Below, piece by piece: positions 5,069 to 7,234 of a stretch of DNA of 7,234 nt. Both the position numbers and the translations under genes were made by a program. The notes beneath the pieces were generated by a model, which saw only the letters and a list, made by a program, of their open reading frames with translations, was not told the DNA's origin and made no database searches. This DNA comes from Planctomycetota bacterium (GTDB taxonomy: Bacteria; Planctomycetota; Phycisphaerae; Sedimentisphaerales; Anaerobacaceae), in contig CP070830.1 in NCBI GenBank assembly GCA_020344865.1, forward strand, positions 1,799,401 to 1,806,634, given 5' to 3'. Numbering within the stretch: position 1 is the stretch's first letter; every line of letters begins with the position of its first letter.

Positions 5069-5141
5069 ATTGTTAATGCGTTTTTCCGGAGGAGCGTGGT
5101 GAAAGGCCTCCGGATACTCTAAACCGAGTTTTTTGGTGAGA
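5069..5141 (+). promoter_or_regulatory. Structured leader of the subtilase mRNA with a possible 7-codon leader ORF
   Basis: CCGGAGG (5086-5092) and CCTCCGG (5107-5113) form a perfect seven-pair GC-rich stem with a 14-base loop. The left arm contains GGAGG, the only strong Shine-Dalgarno in the leader. It is correctly placed for a tiny ORF at 5099-5122 (GTG AAA GGC CTC CGG ATA CTC TAA, MKGLRIL), whose stop lies 19 bases before the protease ATG. Downstream, ACTC (5116-5119) and GAGT (5126-5129) can pair and are followed by a T run to 5134. The layout resembles a translational or attenuation control element, but I recognise no known riboswitch class. The structure is seen; the function is inferred. 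Confidence 0.4.
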
Positions 5142-7234
5142 ATGAAGTCATTTCTTAGTCGCGAGCTTCTAATTGCCGGGCTGATGAGTGTTGTTTTGTC
5201 GGCTGGGGGCGGAGTCTTAGTAAAAGGGGCCGTATTCGATGCGGAGCGAGCGGCTTTTCGGGAGCCGGGTCGTGGCGAGCGGCCGGGGTATGTCGAGGAT
5301 GAGATAATCGTAAAATTTCGATGGGATGTCGCGGATACCGTGGAAACAGGACTGGCGAATGGCAGGTCAGCGAAGGGGCTTAGATTATCCAAATCGCTGG
5401 ATGAGCTGAATAAAAGGTACAGATTAAAGAAGGCCAGGCGGCTGGTGAAGGACTTCAAGGCAGACAGGGGGCGGGTAAGGGCACTTCTGAAGAAAGACAA
5501 GACACTTCTAAGTAAGAAAGAGAAGCGGATTGTAAACAGGCTCAAACGGGCTCCGAAAGGAGCAAGGGTGCCTGAGCTTGGGAGGATATACAAGCTGCAA
5601 TTAGAGCTTCAGCCGGGCCAGTCGTTGGAAGAGGCGGTGGCGGCCTACAGCAGCGACCCGGACATCGAGTACGCTGAGCTCAACTACATTGTAAAGATAA
5701 CCGCAGGTCCGAATGACCCTCTGTATCCGATACAGTGGCCCTTGAACAATACGGGACAGATGTATCCGGAGAGCGGCAGATTGAACCCGCCGCCGGGAAC
5801 GCCGGACAGCGATATAGATGCGCCTGAGGCATGGGATATATACACGGGCAGCTCAGACGTAGTAATCGCGGTTGTGGACACGGGCATCGATTACACACAT
5901 AGAGACTTAGATGATAACATGTGGGTTAATCAGGCGGAACTAGGCGGGCAGGCGGGAGTAGACGACGACGGGAACGGGTATATAGATGACATATACGGCT
6001 ATAACTTCGTGTACGGCAACGGCGACCCAAAGGACGATCACGGCCACGGCACGCACTGCGCGGGTATAATCGCCGCGGAAGGCAACAACGGTCTCGATAT
6101 TGCGGGAGTGTGCTGGAACGCGAGGATAATGGCACTGAAATTTCTTAACTCGCAGGGCGGGGGTAACCTAGCCGACGCTATACCTGCCTTTTATTATGCG
6201 GTGGAAAACGGTGCGGATGTCACATCGAACAGCTGGGGCGGCGGGCTCTATTCGCAGAGTATGCGTGAAGCCATAGACTACGCACACAGCCAGGGCGTGA
6301 TAATGGTGGCGTCGGCGGGTAATGACAATACCAACACACCTGCGTATCCGGCTTACTACGAGCATGTGATTTCGGTTGCCGCGACCAACTCGAATGACGA
6401 GAAGGCACCTTTTTCGAATTACGGGGAGTGGGTCGATATAGCAGCGCCGGGAGCTGATATTCTATCTTTGCGGGCGAGCGGGACAACGATGTCGAAGGTT
6501 TATGACGATTATACGGTAATCGCCTCAGGGACATCGATGTCGTGTCCTCATATTGCAGGAGCGTGCGGGCTTTTGCTGTCGGTAAACCCGGTCCTGACGA
6601 ACGAGGACGCATACGAGGTCCTTATGGAGGGGGTGGACGCGATTGAGGACGGTATTTGCCTTGCAGACGGACGGATTAATCTATTCGAGATGATACTGGC
6701 AGCGGCTCCTTCGAAAGGCCGGTTGAATCTGGACCGCGATTACTACACTTGTTCAAGTGTTATAAGTATATCGCTGGGCGACCGAGACCTCGAGGGACAA
6801 GGCAGTCAGGCCGTTAGCGTTACGGGAAACGGGGGCGATTCGGAGACGGTTGTACTTACAGAAAAGTCGCCTCCTATAGGTCTTTTTGCGGGGACAATCC
6901 AGACGGCTTCGGGTGCGGCCAATCCTGAAGACGGGTTGGTGCAGTTATCCGACGGTGAAATCATAACCGCCACGTACAAAGACGCCGACGACGGCAGCGG
7001 CGAGCCAGCGACGACGACGGATACGGCGACGGTGGACTGTGAAGGTCCTTCGGTGGCGAATGTCGAGGTTTATGCGGTCGGGCCCGAGCCGGTGGTGAGC
7101 TTCGAGACAAGCGAGCCAGCGAGGGCCAGGATTCTGTGCGGTCCGGCCTGCGGCGGGGACTATATAATTGAGGGTGAAAGCCCGATGCCCGCAACGAGTC
7201 ACGCGATAAAGCTGAAGGGAGTATCGCCGAAGAC
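5142..7234 (+). CDS. Secreted subtilisin-family (S8) serine protease, C-terminus cut by window edge
   Basis: The frame is open for 697 codons from ATG 5142 to the right edge with no stop. Residues 1-30 look like a signal peptide (MKSFLSRELLIAGLMSVVLS). Residues about 50-187 are the propeptide: the strands DEIIVKF and GRIYKLQLELQPG...DIEYAELNYIV match the inhibitor I9 fold, with a very basic insertion between them. The catalytic domain covers about 225-520 with Asp246 (VVDTGID), His302 (HGHGTHCAG), oxyanion Asn394 (ASAGND) and Ser465 (SGTSMSCPH), so it should be active. Residues 527-635 form a beta-rich module with a YYTCSS start and DADDGSG, and an FN3-like segment begins near 637. The start is less certain than the frame: no Shine-Dalgarno is well placed, GGTGAG lies one base before the ATG, and in-frame GTG 5136 or TTG 5133 are alternatives; an in-frame stop at 5100 sets the limit. 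Confidence 0.95.
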   Translation, partial: MKSFLSRELLIAGLMSVVLSAGGGVLVKGAVFDAERAAFREPGRGERPGYVEDEIIVKFRWDVADTVETGLANGRSAKGLRLSKSLDELNKRYRLKKARRLVKDFKADRGRVRALLKKDKTLLSKKEKRIVNRLKRAPKGARVPELGRIYKLQLELQPGQSLEEAVAAYSSDPDIEYAELNYIVKITAGPNDPLYPIQWPLNNTGQMYPESGRLNPPPGTPDSDIDAPEAWDIYTGSSDVVIAVVDTGIDYTHRDLDDNMWVNQAELGGQAGVDDDGNGYIDDIYGYNFVYGNGDPKDDHGHGTHCAGIIAAEGNNGLDIAGVCWNARIMALKFLNSQGGGNLADAIPAFYYAVENGADVTSNSWGGGLYSQSMREAIDYAHSQGVIMVASAGNDNTNTPAYPAYYEHVISVAATNSNDEKAPFSNYGEWVDIAAPGADILSLRASGTTMSKVYDDYTVIASGTSMSCPHIAGACGLLLSVNPVLTNEDAYEVLMEGVDAIEDGICLADGRINLFEMILAAAPSKGRLNLDRDYYTCSSVISISLGDRDLEGQGSQAVSVTGNGGDSETVVLTEKSPPIGLFAGTIQTASGAANPEDGLVQLSDGEIITATYKDADDGSGEPATTTDTATVDCEGPSVANVEVYAVGPEPVVSFETSEPARARILCGPACGGDYIIEGESPMPATSHAIKLKGVSPK

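Noticed and set aside
5012..5593. Minus-strand open frame of 193 codons
   Set aside because: It lies antisense to the subtilase promoter, leader and propeptide. The subtilase frame is supported by family motifs, so this is a shadow.

Overview
The window looks like a piece of a bacterial chromosome, most likely from a Planctomycetota bacterium of the Phycisphaerae/Sedimentisphaerales type. That assignment is an inference. It rests on a secreted protein that combines two BACON-like repeats, a parallel beta-helix and a C-terminal dockerin, on a large secreted subtilase with a long C-terminal beta-rich extension, and on very G-rich coding strands. No rRNA or other taxonomic marker is present to confirm it.

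Left part (1-1552, minus strand): a secreted, repeat-bearing small protein of unknown function runs off the left edge. It has a GTG start, a clear Shine-Dalgarno and an extended -10 promoter. Next comes a complete chromosome-partitioning gene, parB. No parA is visible beside it.

Middle part (1553-3007): about 1.45 kb with no credible gene, but rich in structure. It carries two parS sites 281 bp apart, one a perfect 16-bp palindrome and the other with a single deviation. It also holds a perfect 19-bp inverted repeat upstream of parB, an extremely G-rich segment, a family of short T5-GG-A5 motifs (one touching the first parS), a larger inverted repeat, a mosaic of GC-rich palindromic repeats with an exactly duplicated 28-bp unit, two strong hairpins, and a promoter for the next gene. 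Genes point away from this region on both sides, and strand composition changes from C-rich to strongly G-rich across it. That fits a location close to the replication origin, although no dnaA, dnaN or convincing DnaA-box cluster is seen.

Right part (3008-7234, plus strand): two genes for exported proteins, each with its own promoter. The first is a complete 657-residue BACON/beta-helix/dockerin protein. The second is a subtilisin-family (S8) protease with an intact catalytic triad and an unusually long, very basic propeptide; it is cut by the right edge. Their promoters share an 11-base spacer motif and an extended -10. The protease leader contains a GC-rich hairpin that would occupy the only good ribosome-binding site, plus a possible seven-codon leader ORF.

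I see no defence system, CRISPR array, complete mobile element or RNA gene. The best candidates for something new are the architecture of the parS-containing intergenic region and the leader of the protease gene.
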